Positions 37,188 to 44,321 of a DNA stretch of 44,321 nucleotides are shown here, piece by piece (within the stretch, counting starts at the first letter, position 1; every line of letters begins with the position of its first letter). The stretch lies in assembly GCA_003249105.1 (NCBI GenBank), contig QBLT01000011.1, forward strand, positions 1 through 44,321, written 5' to 3'. The stretch comes from Leptolyngbya sp. (GTDB lineage Bacteria > Cyanobacteriota > Cyanobacteriia > Phormidesmidales > Phormidesmidaceae). The notes beneath the pieces are model-generated. The model worked only from the letters and a program-made list of their open reading frames with translations, ran no database searches and was not told the origin of the DNA. A program made the translations under genes and the position numbers.

Positions 37188-37958
37188 ATGTCCAAAATGC
37201 TGCTGTCTCCAATGACTGTACCCACCTGCCCCGAAGCCCTATGGCTCAACGTCAGCCCCAGTTTCGAACGATTCGACCACAAGCTGCTGGGCTGCCTAGC
37301 CCGCCACGTTGAAGTGGCCCATTGGGCCTATCGGCAAACCCCTGATGAGCCCAGCTCCCTTGATATTGCAGTTACCCTACTGCACGATTACCTCAAGGGT
37401 CACAACCGGCCTGTGCACCTGCTGGGCCACGGCCTCAGTGGGCTGGTCGGGTTGCTCTACACCCGTCAAAACCCCCACCGGGTCAAGTCGCTAACGCTGC
37501 TCTCGGTGGGCGTTAACCCCATGGTCGATTGGCAAGCTCACTACTACGCTCAACTCGAACGACTGCCCTGCCAGCGGCGGCAGGTGCTCACTCAAATGGT
37601 CTATAGCCTGTTTGGGCACCAGGCACGGCCTCTGCTACGTGGTTGGGTAAACCTGCTAGAGCAAGATTTGCTGCACTCGGTGTCGCCTCATTCGCTGCTA
37701 AAGCGGGTTAGCCTCTGTCCCGGCAGCGTAGCGGTACCCCTGCTCGTCTGCGGTGGCGAAGCAGATGCTGTTGTTGACCCCAGCCAAATTCAAGGGTGGC
37801 AACCCTGGCTTAAGGGGAGCGATCGCACAGCACTCTTCCCAGGCCGCCACTTTTTTCATGCCATGCATCCCCATCCCGTAGCCAACCAAATTCTTAGCTT
37901 TTGGGAAACGACCGACAACTCGCTAGCCACCCCCCAGAGTCTCGAAACAGTTCTCTAA
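37188..37958 (+). CDS. alpha/beta-hydrolase-fold protein with atypical nucleophile site
   Basis: 256 residues of the alpha/beta hydrolase fold: RPVHLLGHGLSGLVGLLYTR (74-93) is the nucleophile elbow, HRVKSLTLLSVG the next strand, GGEADAVVDP the acid loop and FPGRHFFHAMHP the histidine loop. The elbow reads GHGLSG where the usual form is GHSxGG, so the catalytic serine position is Gly82; Ser84 lies two residues later. Similar cyanobacterial proteins accompany iron-stress isiA/isiB genes (isiC in Synechocystis, from memory), which would match the Fur-like motif upstream; isiA and isiB are absent here. Whether it is an enzyme is open. Confidence 0.78.
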   Translation: MSKMLLSPMTVPTCPEALWLNVSPSFERFDHKLLGCLARHVEVAHWAYRQTPDEPSSLDIAVTLLHDYLKGHNRPVHLLGHGLSGLVGLLYTRQNPHRVKSLTLLSVGVNPMVDWQAHYYAQLERLPCQRRQVLTQMVYSLFGHQARPLLRGWVNLLEQDLLHSVSPHSLLKRVSLCPGSVAVPLLVCGGEADAVVDPSQIQGWQPWLKGSDRTALFPGRHFFHAMHPHPVANQILSFWETTDNSLATPQSLETVL

Positions 37959-38050
37959 TCGCTGCCACTGCGTTTAGCGCGGTTCTACAATTCTCTGCCA
38001 AATGCTTACGATCTTGGTGCCTCTTAGCAGCCCAAGCCAATCTATTTGAA

Positions 38051-38058
38051 CCAATTAG
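38051..38058. repeat. 8-bp target duplication, left copy
   Basis: CCAATTAG directly before the insertion sequence; the same octamer follows it at 39819-39826. Before insertion the site read TTGAACCAATTAGATCGCC. No gene appears to have been broken. Confidence 0.8.
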
Positions 38059-39818
38059 GGCTTGCTGAAAAAGTCAGCAAACTGGGCAATAGTGCAGCAA
38101 TGGAGCGGCCTGCGTATGAAGGCTAAGCGGCCACCAGCAAATCTGGGTTTTGCCCACGGGATCGCCCTGGGTTGCACCACTCTCTTAGCCAGACAACGGT
38201 GGCGAAAAAAGCGACAAAAAAGAGCATCAACACCTGGAGGTAGCGCTCCAGGTTCATCACCAAGAAGGTGATAGCGATAGCGGTTTCAGCACTGTGGGCT
38301 AACTTCGCCATGACCCGCCCAAGGGAGAAACGACGTTTGCCCTGACCAAACTTGCCCTCGACGGCATTGCGAATCTTGGCATCGGCTTGGGCTTGCCAGT
38401 CGACTTCAGCCTTAGCCCCCGCCTTCGGTCGCCCCAAGGGAGGCCCACTCAGGCGAATGCCGCGTTCCTTGCACCAGGCTCGGTTCGTCCGGGTGCGATA
38501 GATCTGGTCCGCATGGACTGATTCGGGATAATAGCCGTGGCGAGACTGGTACTGCTCCACCTGGCGGGGTAAGTCAGCCGCTTCGTGATAGGCCTCCCAA
38601 TCGAGGCGGTCGAGGGAGCAATAGCCTGAGACACAACTAATCGAAATCTTGGCCCCAAATTCGACGGGGGTACCGGCTTTGCCGCGAACAATAGGGCGCA
38701 CATGGGGTTGGGCCAAGCTGACAATGCGGTGCTCAATCTGCCGCTGCTGGTGCTGATAGAGGTACCCCTGTTGTCGGTAGACCTCCTGAATCACCAGCAG
38801 GCGTCGGTACCAGAACCGGGATAAGGCAGCCAAGGGTGCCCCAGAGGCCACCAACCGACGGATATGGGCCAGATTGCGCCGCAGGTAACGCAGTTGTTGA
38901 CCAATAGCTTTACGGATCTGTCGTCGGGTGGCACGGCGTTGTTTGGCCACCTTGAGATAGGCGCAGCGCGCCTGCTGCCGGTAGGTGCGAGGCTTACGCA
39001 TCCCCGGTTGCTGGATGGCGCTATAGAGTTGGTCGAGGATACGTTCGCTGCTGGCCCTAGCGGCGTTGAGCAGATGCAGGTCAGTGGGGTAGTGAATATC
39101 GGCTGGCGCCACACTGGCGTCGAGGATCAGTTGCCCGTGGTTCGGGGGCCTCGGTGGGTTGTCTTCATCGTCTGCATCATTCGTGGGGGACGGCCCGGGT
39201 TCTGATGACGCCTTGAGCGGGCCTGGCGATGAGGCGGACGGCTCAGCAGGCTCGGTGGCCGTCGCCTCGTTCTGGGCCGCAGGCGTGCCCCGCTCTGCCG
39301 CTAACGCGTCCTCAACCAGTCGGGCATTGAGGTGATTCACCAGCTCTACGCTCAACCGCTGCCGAAAGTGGCTCAGCATTGACGCGTCAAAGGGCGCCTG
39401 GTCACGATACTCATGCAACCCCAGAAAGTATTGCAAATAGGGGTTCTCGCGGATCTGCTCCACCGTCTCGGCGTCGGTCGTCCCCAGGCGTTCTTTGATA
39501 ATCAACGCCCCCAATGCCAGCCGAAACGATTTCGCCGGGGCGCCCTGGCGCTCGCTAAACTGCTCGGCATAATGCGATTCAAAGGCCTCCCACGGAATCA
39601 ACTTTGCCAGTTTTACCCAGCGATTCTCTCCCGAGAGTTTGCCCCCAAAGGGCAGATAGAAGTCTTCAAAACTCAGTTGGCCTGGGCTGGAGCGGCGGTA
39701 CATCAGCTATTCGGTGCAAGGGTTTTAGCCCTGATGGGCAATTTTCCTTGCACTCTATCACCTCAGCTCTGTCCTGAATACCCCGACCTATAAGCCTCAC
39801 AGCCTTTCTCAGGAAACC
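38059..39818 (-). mobile_element. complete insertion sequence, IS5/IS1182-like, 1760 bp
   Basis: Ends are GGCTTGCTGAAAAAGTC on the left and, inverted, GGTTTCCTGAGAAAGGC on the right: about 13 of 17 positions match. The element carries one intact transposase gene and is bracketed by a perfect 8-bp duplication (CCAATTAG). All parts look whole, so it may still be active. The family is named from the transposase; the 8-bp duplication is longer than the typical IS5 one, so the precise group is uncertain. Confidence 0.85.
38123..39703 (-). CDS. IS5/IS1182-like DDE transposase
   Basis: 526 residues. MYRRSSPGQLSFEDFYLPFG opens the InsH-type N-terminal domain (DUF772). The catalytic acids are placed as LDASVAPADI (first D), SVHADQIYRT (second D) and NAVEGKFGQGKRR (E), the DDE pattern of IS4/IS5-type enzymes. 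Between N-terminal and catalytic parts lies an acidic, Pro-rich spacer of about 55 residues, and an Arg-rich insertion (QARCAYLKVAKQRRATRRQ) follows the first D. Both are usual in this large cyanobacterial group. The gene is intact and fills almost the whole element. Confidence 0.9.
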   Translation of the reverse strand: MYRRSSPGQLSFEDFYLPFGGKLSGENRWVKLAKLIPWEAFESHYAEQFSERQGAPAKSFRLALGALIIKERLGTTDAETVEQIRENPYLQYFLGLHEYRDQAPFDASMLSHFRQRLSVELVNHLNARLVEDALAAERGTPAAQNEATATEPAEPSASSPGPLKASSEPGPSPTNDADDEDNPPRPPNHGQLILDASVAPADIHYPTDLHLLNAARASSERILDQLYSAIQQPGMRKPRTYRQQARCAYLKVAKQRRATRRQIRKAIGQQLRYLRRNLAHIRRLVASGAPLAALSRFWYRRLLVIQEVYRQQGYLYQHQQRQIEHRIVSLAQPHVRPIVRGKAGTPVEFGAKISISCVSGYCSLDRLDWEAYHEAADLPRQVEQYQSRHGYYPESVHADQIYRTRTNRAWCKERGIRLSGPPLGRPKAGAKAEVDWQAQADAKIRNAVEGKFGQGKRRFSLGRVMAKLAHSAETAIAITFLVMNLERYLQVLMLFFVAFFATVVWLREWCNPGRSRGQNPDLLVAA

Positions 39819-39826
39819 CCAATTAG
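39819..39826. repeat. 8-bp target duplication, right copy
   Basis: CCAATTAG, identical to 38051-38058, immediately after the right terminal repeat of the insertion sequence. Confidence 0.8.
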
Positions 39827-40015
39827 ATCGCCAGCTTTTAACTTCTTGCCGGTAGATCATGGCCTTCTAATTGGGCATCGGTTCTCGACAGATCAATCTT
39901 GCCCCGTGCGTTAGTCTCACAGCAGTTGTTCCAATACTAGATTTAGTTCGATTAGCCCTGCTGGGCAGTCTGCAGCAAAACTTTTATCGTTGATCCGGCA
40001 GGGGAGCAGACGTCT

Positions 40016-40792
40016 ATGGCACAGATTATTTCGATTCACTCCTTTCGTGGAGGCACAGGAAAGTCGAATCTGACGGCTAATATTGCCACAGCGGTAGCTA
40101 GCCAAGGCAAGCGCGTCGCTATTGTCGATACCGATATTCAGTCCCCTGGTATTCACGTCCTCTTCGGTCTTGACGAAGCAGACTTCACCCACTCCCTCAA
40201 CGACTATCTGTGGGACAAGTGCAGCGCCAAAGATGCTGCCTATGATGTAACGGCCCTCGCCACCGCCGCCGGTGCGCTCGGCCATATCAGCGGTACTGTT
40301 TACCTGATACCCTCTAGCCTCAAGGCTGGCGAAATCGCCAAGATTTTGCGGGAGGGCTACGATGTAGGGTTGCTCAACGACTGCTTTCACGACCTGATCA
40401 ATCAGCTAAATCTCGACTACCTGTTCATCGATACCCACCCAGGCCTCAACGAAGAGACGCTGCTCTCCATCGCCATTTCTGACCGCATGGTAATTATTTT
40501 GCGCCCCGATCGCCAAGACTTTTTGGGCACCGCCGTCACCCTTGAAGTAGCCCAAAAGCTCGACGTGCCCAATATCACCCTGCTGATCAACAAAGCTCCC
40601 GATATTTACCCCCGCGACACCCTAATTTATAAAGTGCAGACTCAGTACGGGGTGCCAGTGGGCGGCCTATTCTACGAAAATGATGAGATGTTGCAGTTGG
40701 CTAGCGGCGGCATTTTTTGGCTACATCACCCTGACCATGCCTTTAGCCAAGAGGTACATACCGTAGCCCGCCAACTTACAGCTGGGGAGTAG
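40016..40792 (+). CDS. MinD/ParA family ATPase
   Basis: 258 residues with the deviant Walker A FRGGTGKSNLT (10-20), VDTDIQSPGIHVLF switch region (37-50) and the LFIDTHPGLNEETL Walker B box near 140. The protein follows the MinD/Mrp branch more than plasmid ParA, but lacks the obvious C-terminal amphipathic membrane helix of MinD. Such ATPases cycle between dimer and monomer to position a partner. The next gene, 5 bp away, encodes a small winged-helix protein, the likely partner. It lies just after the insertion sequence, whose arrival may have changed its promoter. Confidence 0.87.
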   Translation: MAQIISIHSFRGGTGKSNLTANIATAVASQGKRVAIVDTDIQSPGIHVLFGLDEADFTHSLNDYLWDKCSAKDAAYDVTALATAAGALGHISGTVYLIPSSLKAGEIAKILREGYDVGLLNDCFHDLINQLNLDYLFIDTHPGLNEETLLSIAISDRMVIILRPDRQDFLGTAVTLEVAQKLDVPNITLLINKAPDIYPRDTLIYKVQTQYGVPVGGLFYENDEMLQLASGGIFWLHHPDHAFSQEVHTVARQLTAGE

Positions 40793-40797
40793 CCTCC

Positions 40798-41127
40798 ATG
40801 ACTAGCCCCGGCCAGGGGGAGGTCCCCGATCCTCAAAATCAGCCGATCGCGGCGGCTGGGCCTAAGACCATGACTGACCTACTTGGGTTAGCCGCTCCAG
40901 AGCGCAGCTTAATCAATTGGCTGCTGCGCCAACGGGGTGCATCGCTGGCCGATATCGTAGCCCATACCCAGGCAGCGCCTGCCACCATACAGACCATGCT
41001 AGGCGACCTGACGGCTGCGGGCTTTTTAACTCTCCACAACGACGTTGACCCCGCTGTATATAAGCCCAACCTGGTCTCACGCAAACCTCGCATTCTGCCT
41101 GAAAAGCTGTGGAAGGCCGTTGAGTAA
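40798..41127 (+). CDS. small winged-helix DNA-binding protein
   Basis: 109 residues. After a Pro/Gly-rich head (1-25) the core RSLINWLLRQRGASLADIVAHT, ATIQTMLGDLTAAGFL and a short wing read as a MarR/ArsR-like winged helix. The tail KPRILPEKLWKAVE is basic. It starts 5 bp after the MinD-like gene and is probably co-translated, suggesting an ATPase with a DNA-tethering or regulatory partner, in the manner of ParA-ParB pairs. The family is not named further; the small size excludes a full ParB. Confidence 0.75.
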   Translation: MTSPGQGEVPDPQNQPIAAAGPKTMTDLLGLAAPERSLINWLLRQRGASLADIVAHTQAAPATIQTMLGDLTAAGFLTLHNDVDPAVYKPNLVSRKPRILPEKLWKAVE

Positions 41128-41188
41128 TCCACAAAACAGGACGGATCGCCGCCCGACCGATAGCTGCTGACCACAACCAGGGGGCTAA

Positions 41189-41289
41189 GGAGATTTTTAG
41201 AAAAGAAGATCCCCGCTTTATCGGGCAACTGTAGCCACTGTAGGGTGGGCACTGCCCACCATTAGGGAGAAAGCTTTCCAGAAGTCGCC
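41189..41289. mobile_element. MITE-like element, copy 2
   Basis: 101 bp, the second copy of the element at 24038-24139, in the same orientation. It differs by about five substitutions and one missing A. Its ends are GGAGATTTTTAGAA and, inverted, GGCGACTTCTGGAA, flanked by TAA on both sides (41086 is not involved; the repeats are 41186-41188 and 41290-41292). It lies between the winged-helix gene and the convergent DUF3370 gene, and includes the GGTGGGC-N3-GCCCACC palindrome at 41244-41260, which could act as a hairpin for either gene. Confidence 0.8.
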
Positions 41290-41311
41290 TAAGCAGCTAT
41301 CGGTCGGGATT

Positions 41312-43021
41312 TTAGAGATCGCGGCTGAGGGCAGGGGTGGCAGGGGAGCCGATGGTATCGGCCTCAAACACCTCGGGCACACCGCCATTGAGTACGGTGA
41401 GGACCTGGGGTGGAGTAGCATCGGGAGGATAGACCAGATCAACTTCAAGATCTTGGCGAGCTTCGGCGGGAATATTCAGCTTGAGCAGGGCTTCAGCCTC
41501 CTGCCCCCGGCGCTGCACCAGGTGAACGTAGTGAGTGCGCTCTAGCCCCATCTGATTTCTAAATTTGAGTCGCACAGTGCCTCGAAAGAAAACTCGGTCT
41601 TCGGGAGGACGGCGAAAGCGCAGCCCTTGCACCAGCTCCTCATCACGGATCGGGGTTTGAAACTTGAGGGTAATGGCTTGCTCGACGCCCCGGTTGTTGT
41701 AGAAGGGGAGCTTGAGGCTGTAGCGGACGCCGTAGTTACCGTGGGCGCGGTAGGCCGTGTCGGGGTAGCGGGCCACCATGGGAGCACTCTGAATTTGCCC
41801 GGTGCCAAAGGTGTTGCGATCGACGGAGCTAATTACGTAGGAGAAGGCATTGCCGGGGGCTGGAATCGTCAACACGTCGGTATCAGGGGAGTCGGTGAGG
41901 GTAGCCTTCCAGTTAGCGCCCTTGGCGACTCCAGCCACTCGACCGTAGTAAAATCGCCCGAACCGATAGGTCTCAGGGTCGGAGGGGGGAATATCGCGGG
42001 GGCCAGCCAGGTTTCCCTGCTTGAGCACCTGAAGCCAGTCTTGCAAAGTAGGCACGCGCTCATTGCCGTTGGGCATGACGTCAGCGTAGCGAGCCAGGCT
42101 GGCCACATGCACAGGGCCGCTACTGGAGAGGTACATCATGGATGTACGACCGTTGCTGGGAATGGCGCGCGGGGCCAGGGGGCGCGGCGGTGCATTGGTA
42201 TCGCCGCCGGTTTCAGGATTAATTTGGGCATCGGCGGCGGTCAGGGTGACGGGGCGTACTGGGGGCTTAGGAATAATCCCTCCCTGGGGGTAACTGCCGT
42301 TAACCGGTACGGTGAGCGATCGCAGCGGGATGGGGGTGTTCATCAGCAGCTGCACATGGCCGGGGGGCACCGTGATGCGATCGGGCCAGTGGGACTGGTT
42401 AGCGCCGCGCAGAATGTCGGTGGTGGTGCGGCTACCGGGGCCAGCGTAGACGCTGCCGTTAGAGCTGAGGCGGGCGTCGGGCAAATTGATGAAGGGAGCC
42501 TCTTGGCTGAGGTAGCTGACGCCCTGGTGAATGGTGATATCGATGGGCTCACTGCCGGGGTTATACACCACAACGCCCATAAACAGAGTGCGGCGGTCGT
42601 CGGCGTTTACCCCCCGGGCAATGTGGTGGGCAAAGAGGTCGAAGCGGCCGTTAAAGGCATAGTTGAGGTGCGCATCGGGAGATGCCATGCCCTCCTTGGG
42701 GAAGGTGGACAGCAGAATGCCGTTCTGCTGCACGACTTCGGGGCTGTTGCTGTTGAATACAGGGGTTTCGTCCAGGCCGCCGGGGAGGGGTCGCACTTCC
42801 TGATAGCGAATCACCTCTGCGTAGCTGCCATCGCGGGGAATAACGACAGTTTTAGCCTCGGGGGCTGGGGTAGTTTCACCTGGCGGTAGTTGAGCAAACA
42901 GCGGGGAAAGGGTGAAAGCGACTAACGCACTCAGCATGGATAACCCGTGGAACGACCAAAATACTAGTGAATTCAGTGTGCCCAGGTAAAACAAGCCTGA
43001 AGCAGTAGACGACCCTGGCAA
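41312..43021 (-). CDS. DUF3370 domain-containing exported protein
   Basis: 569 residues. A hydrophobic N-terminus (about 10-43, ending PLFAQ) acts as signal peptide; the start may be the inner methionine before LSALVAFTL, as neither has a clear ribosome site. The body matches the cyanobacterial DUF3370 family: IRYQEVRPLPGGLDETPVFN, FNGRFDLFAHHIARG and VYNPGSEPIDITIHQG. The fold is beta-rich and presumably periplasmic or on the outer surface. No catalytic site is known. It is preceded by a palindromic region at 43078-43102. Confidence 0.85.
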   Translation of the reverse strand: MPGSSTASGLFYLGTLNSLVFWSFHGLSMLSALVAFTLSPLFAQLPPGETTPAPEAKTVVIPRDGSYAEVIRYQEVRPLPGGLDETPVFNSNSPEVVQQNGILLSTFPKEGMASPDAHLNYAFNGRFDLFAHHIARGVNADDRRTLFMGVVVYNPGSEPIDITIHQGVSYLSQEAPFINLPDARLSSNGSVYAGPGSRTTTDILRGANQSHWPDRITVPPGHVQLLMNTPIPLRSLTVPVNGSYPQGGIIPKPPVRPVTLTAADAQINPETGGDTNAPPRPLAPRAIPSNGRTSMMYLSSSGPVHVASLARYADVMPNGNERVPTLQDWLQVLKQGNLAGPRDIPPSDPETYRFGRFYYGRVAGVAKGANWKATLTDSPDTDVLTIPAPGNAFSYVISSVDRNTFGTGQIQSAPMVARYPDTAYRAHGNYGVRYSLKLPFYNNRGVEQAITLKFQTPIRDEELVQGLRFRRPPEDRVFFRGTVRLKFRNQMGLERTHYVHLVQRRGQEAEALLKLNIPAEARQDLEVDLVYPPDATPPQVLTVLNGGVPEVFEADTIGSPATPALSRDL

Positions 43022-43077
43022 TGATCAACATTGGTTAGGGTAGAGGGCATGTAGCCAACGCTGAAATCGCGGAAACT

Positions 43078-43102
43078 ATAGCTCAACGACGACGAGCTAT
43101 AG
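43078..43102. promoter_or_regulatory. palindrome upstream of the DUF3370 gene
   Basis: CTATAGCTC and GAGCTATAG, nine-base arms around AACGACGAC, centred about 70 bp upstream of the DUF3370 start and in the tail of the metalloprotease transcript. No T-run follows on the minus strand, so it looks like an operator or RNA-processing hairpin rather than a terminator. Confidence 0.35.
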
Positions 43103-43212
43103 GCGACGATGACCACAGCTATATTGCCCGATCCACAATAGCATCTCGGGGGACGGGGTATTTAGCCATGTTTTCAGGAAAATCATTGAATCTTTATAGA
43201 TTGGGATTGGGT

Positions 43213-44321
43213 CTATTGGCCCCGCAGGGGAGCGTCTAACACTTTGGCGATGCGATCGCCCGCATCTTCTAAATAGGCCAGGGTTGCCGTATCGAGCCGC
43301 TGGCCCTGGCGGCTGAGCTGACGGGCGATCGCCTCCCGAATCTGCCGCAGATGGTAGCGGGCCAGCACCCGCGCTTCATCGGGGGCACCAAAGGTGGCCT
43401 CCTGGGCAACAAAGCCCAAAAAGTCGGTGACGCCTTCGCCGGAGCCGTGGTTGCGCAGCACCAGGCTGGTCAGGGTGTTGAGGTGGTGGCGCTGGAGCCC
43501 CTGGCGCAGGCTAGGAATCGGTGGGGCATCGGCGGGTGGATTGAGCACCTCAGCCCATACCGCCTGGCCCAGGGTGTCGAACAGCTCGGCCAGGGTAAAG
43601 GGGTCGGTGCCCCGCTGCTTGAGTTCATTGTCGCGCAGGCGCAGCAGCCGATAGCCCTCTAGTAGGTTGCTGAGGGTAAAGGCCTGGGTGGAGACGATGC
43701 GATCGTAGATTGGGTAGTCGATGCGATCGCTAAACGGATCTTCGCCCCAGTGCCACCAGCGATCGGGGGCGAGGCGGTTGACCAACTCAGGGGAGATGCT
43801 GAGGGCATCGGGGGCAAAGACCTGCTGGTTGAGGGTGGCCAGGGCGCGTCGCTGTTCTACCGCCGCCACCGGCTCAAACGGGGGTTGCCCCCGCGAACTC
43901 CAGGGGTCGGTGCGGGTAAAGCGCTGCCCACCGATGTAGTTGGCAATGGTGTCGGCCTGGCTGCCGTAGTAGAAAAACACCAGATCTACCCGCTGACGCA
44001 GCTGGCCGTAGCCCTCGCCGGGGTTGACCGAAAACCAGTCGAGGCGATCCCAAATGGCCTGGGCGATCGCCAGCTGCTCCTCGGCGTAGCCCAGCGGGTC
44101 ATTGCTCATATCCCAGGCGCTGGCCTTGGGATCAACCATGGTGTAGGCGTCTTCGTCGGTGGCGTAGGCCAGGGCGGGGTCTGCCGCCCGGTCGGCAATA
44201 GTTTGCAGCTCTCGCTGGGCGGTGGCCCGGCTGGTGACCGGGCGATAGCCGTACTCAATCGCCCAGCGATCGTAGGGGCCGAGCCGGGTGGGGAAATAGT
44301 CACCCTGGGGCTGGTCAATGG
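43213..44321 (-). CDS. zinc-dependent metalloprotease (DUF5117/DUF4953 type), C-terminal part
   Basis: The frame is open to the window edge, giving about 368 C-terminal residues; the apparent start at 44139 is internal. YDRWAIEYGY and DEDAYTMVDPKASAWDMSND are the late motifs of a large family of bacterial secreted or periplasmic zinc metalloproteases with DUF5117/DUF4953 domains; FFYYGSQADTIANYIGGQRF and LVLRNHGSGEGVTDFLGFV follow. The catalytic HExxH part lies outside the window. A mostly helical tail ends VLDAPLRGQ. The expected full length is 800-900 residues. Substrate unknown. Confidence 0.82.
   Translation of the reverse strand, partial: IDQPQGDYFPTRLGPYDRWAIEYGYRPVTSRATAQRELQTIADRAADPALAYATDEDAYTMVDPKASAWDMSNDPLGYAEEQLAIAQAIWDRLDWFSVNPGEGYGQLRQRVDLVFFYYGSQADTIANYIGGQRFTRTDPWSSRGQPPFEPVAAVEQRRALATLNQQVFAPDALSISPELVNRLAPDRWWHWGEDPFSDRIDYPIYDRIVSTQAFTLSNLLEGYRLLRLRDNELKQRGTDPFTLAELFDTLGQAVWAEVLNPPADAPPIPSLRQGLQRHHLNTLTSLVLRNHGSGEGVTDFLGFVAQEATFGAPDEARVLARYHLRQIREAIARQLSRQGQRLDTATLAYLEDAGDRIAKVLDAPLRGQ

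Noticed and set aside
41627-42889. 420-codon open frame on the plus strand antisense to the DUF3370 gene
   Set aside because: Glycine/valine-rich antisense of a high-GC gene; the DUF3370 frame on the other strand has clear family motifs.

Overview
The window is chromosomal DNA from a cyanobacterium. HIP1 palindromes (GCGATCGC) occur throughout, and the gene content fits: a urea ABC transporter next to ureG, ClpC, a class II F/SBPase (GlpX), a DUF3370 protein and a HemA-type glutamyl-tRNA reductase. The high GC content, wordy intergenic repeats and paralogue style suggest a filamentous Leptolyngbya/Nodosilinea/Phormidium-like organism; that placement is an inference, since no rRNA is present.

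Layout. 1-1.1 kb: the end of an IS1-family element has landed in and removed the 5' end of an MpaB-family oxygenase gene. 1.1-7.1 kb: a GIY-YIG protein, a YggT membrane protein, a Get3/ArsA ATPase with an HSP20-like tail, YebC, and an overlapping larE-glk pair. 7.3-7.9 kb: two tiny Gly/Ala-rich hydrophobic proteins with strong ribosome binding sites and their own terminator. 8.1-11.4 kb: two overlapping glycosyltransferases (GT4, GT2) and a divergent phosphodiester glycosidase lipoprotein. 11.4-14 kb: an LRAT-like protein and a matrixin lipoprotein coupled to an exported protein of unknown role. 14-17.3 kb: an unusually long recJ split by an in-frame TAG. 17.5-18.2 kb: a relE-type toxin-antitoxin pair whose toxin has an in-frame TGA. 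18.2-19.1 kb: tRNA-Leu(CAA), whose first 22 nt are also the 3' end of an M48 peptidase gene. 19.2-21.8 kb: a small SMR/EamA-like protein, an orphan ParA and a CBS-domain site-2 protease.

21.9-29.1 kb is a nitrogen-scavenging locus: urtA-B-C-D-E for high-affinity urea uptake, preceded by ureG. A near-canonical NtcA-dependent promoter stands before urtA, and a small mobile element sits between urtC and urtD. 29.2-36.8 kb holds hemA and glpX (each with a clear terminator), an SLH-domain protein, clpC and an unknown membrane protein. 36.9-38 kb holds an alpha/beta-hydrolase-like gene behind Fur-like palindromes and a leader with alternative hairpins. 38.05-39.83 kb is a complete 1.76-kb insertion sequence with an 8-bp target duplication. 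40-41.1 kb is a MinD-like ATPase plus winged-helix pair, followed by a second copy of the small mobile element. The window closes with a DUF3370 protein and the C-terminal part of a zinc-dependent metalloprotease.

The themes are nitrogen (urea) acquisition, tetrapyrrole and carbon metabolism, and cell-envelope proteins, with local decay by insertion sequences, small repeats and nonsense mutations. No CRISPR array, rRNA or prophage was seen.
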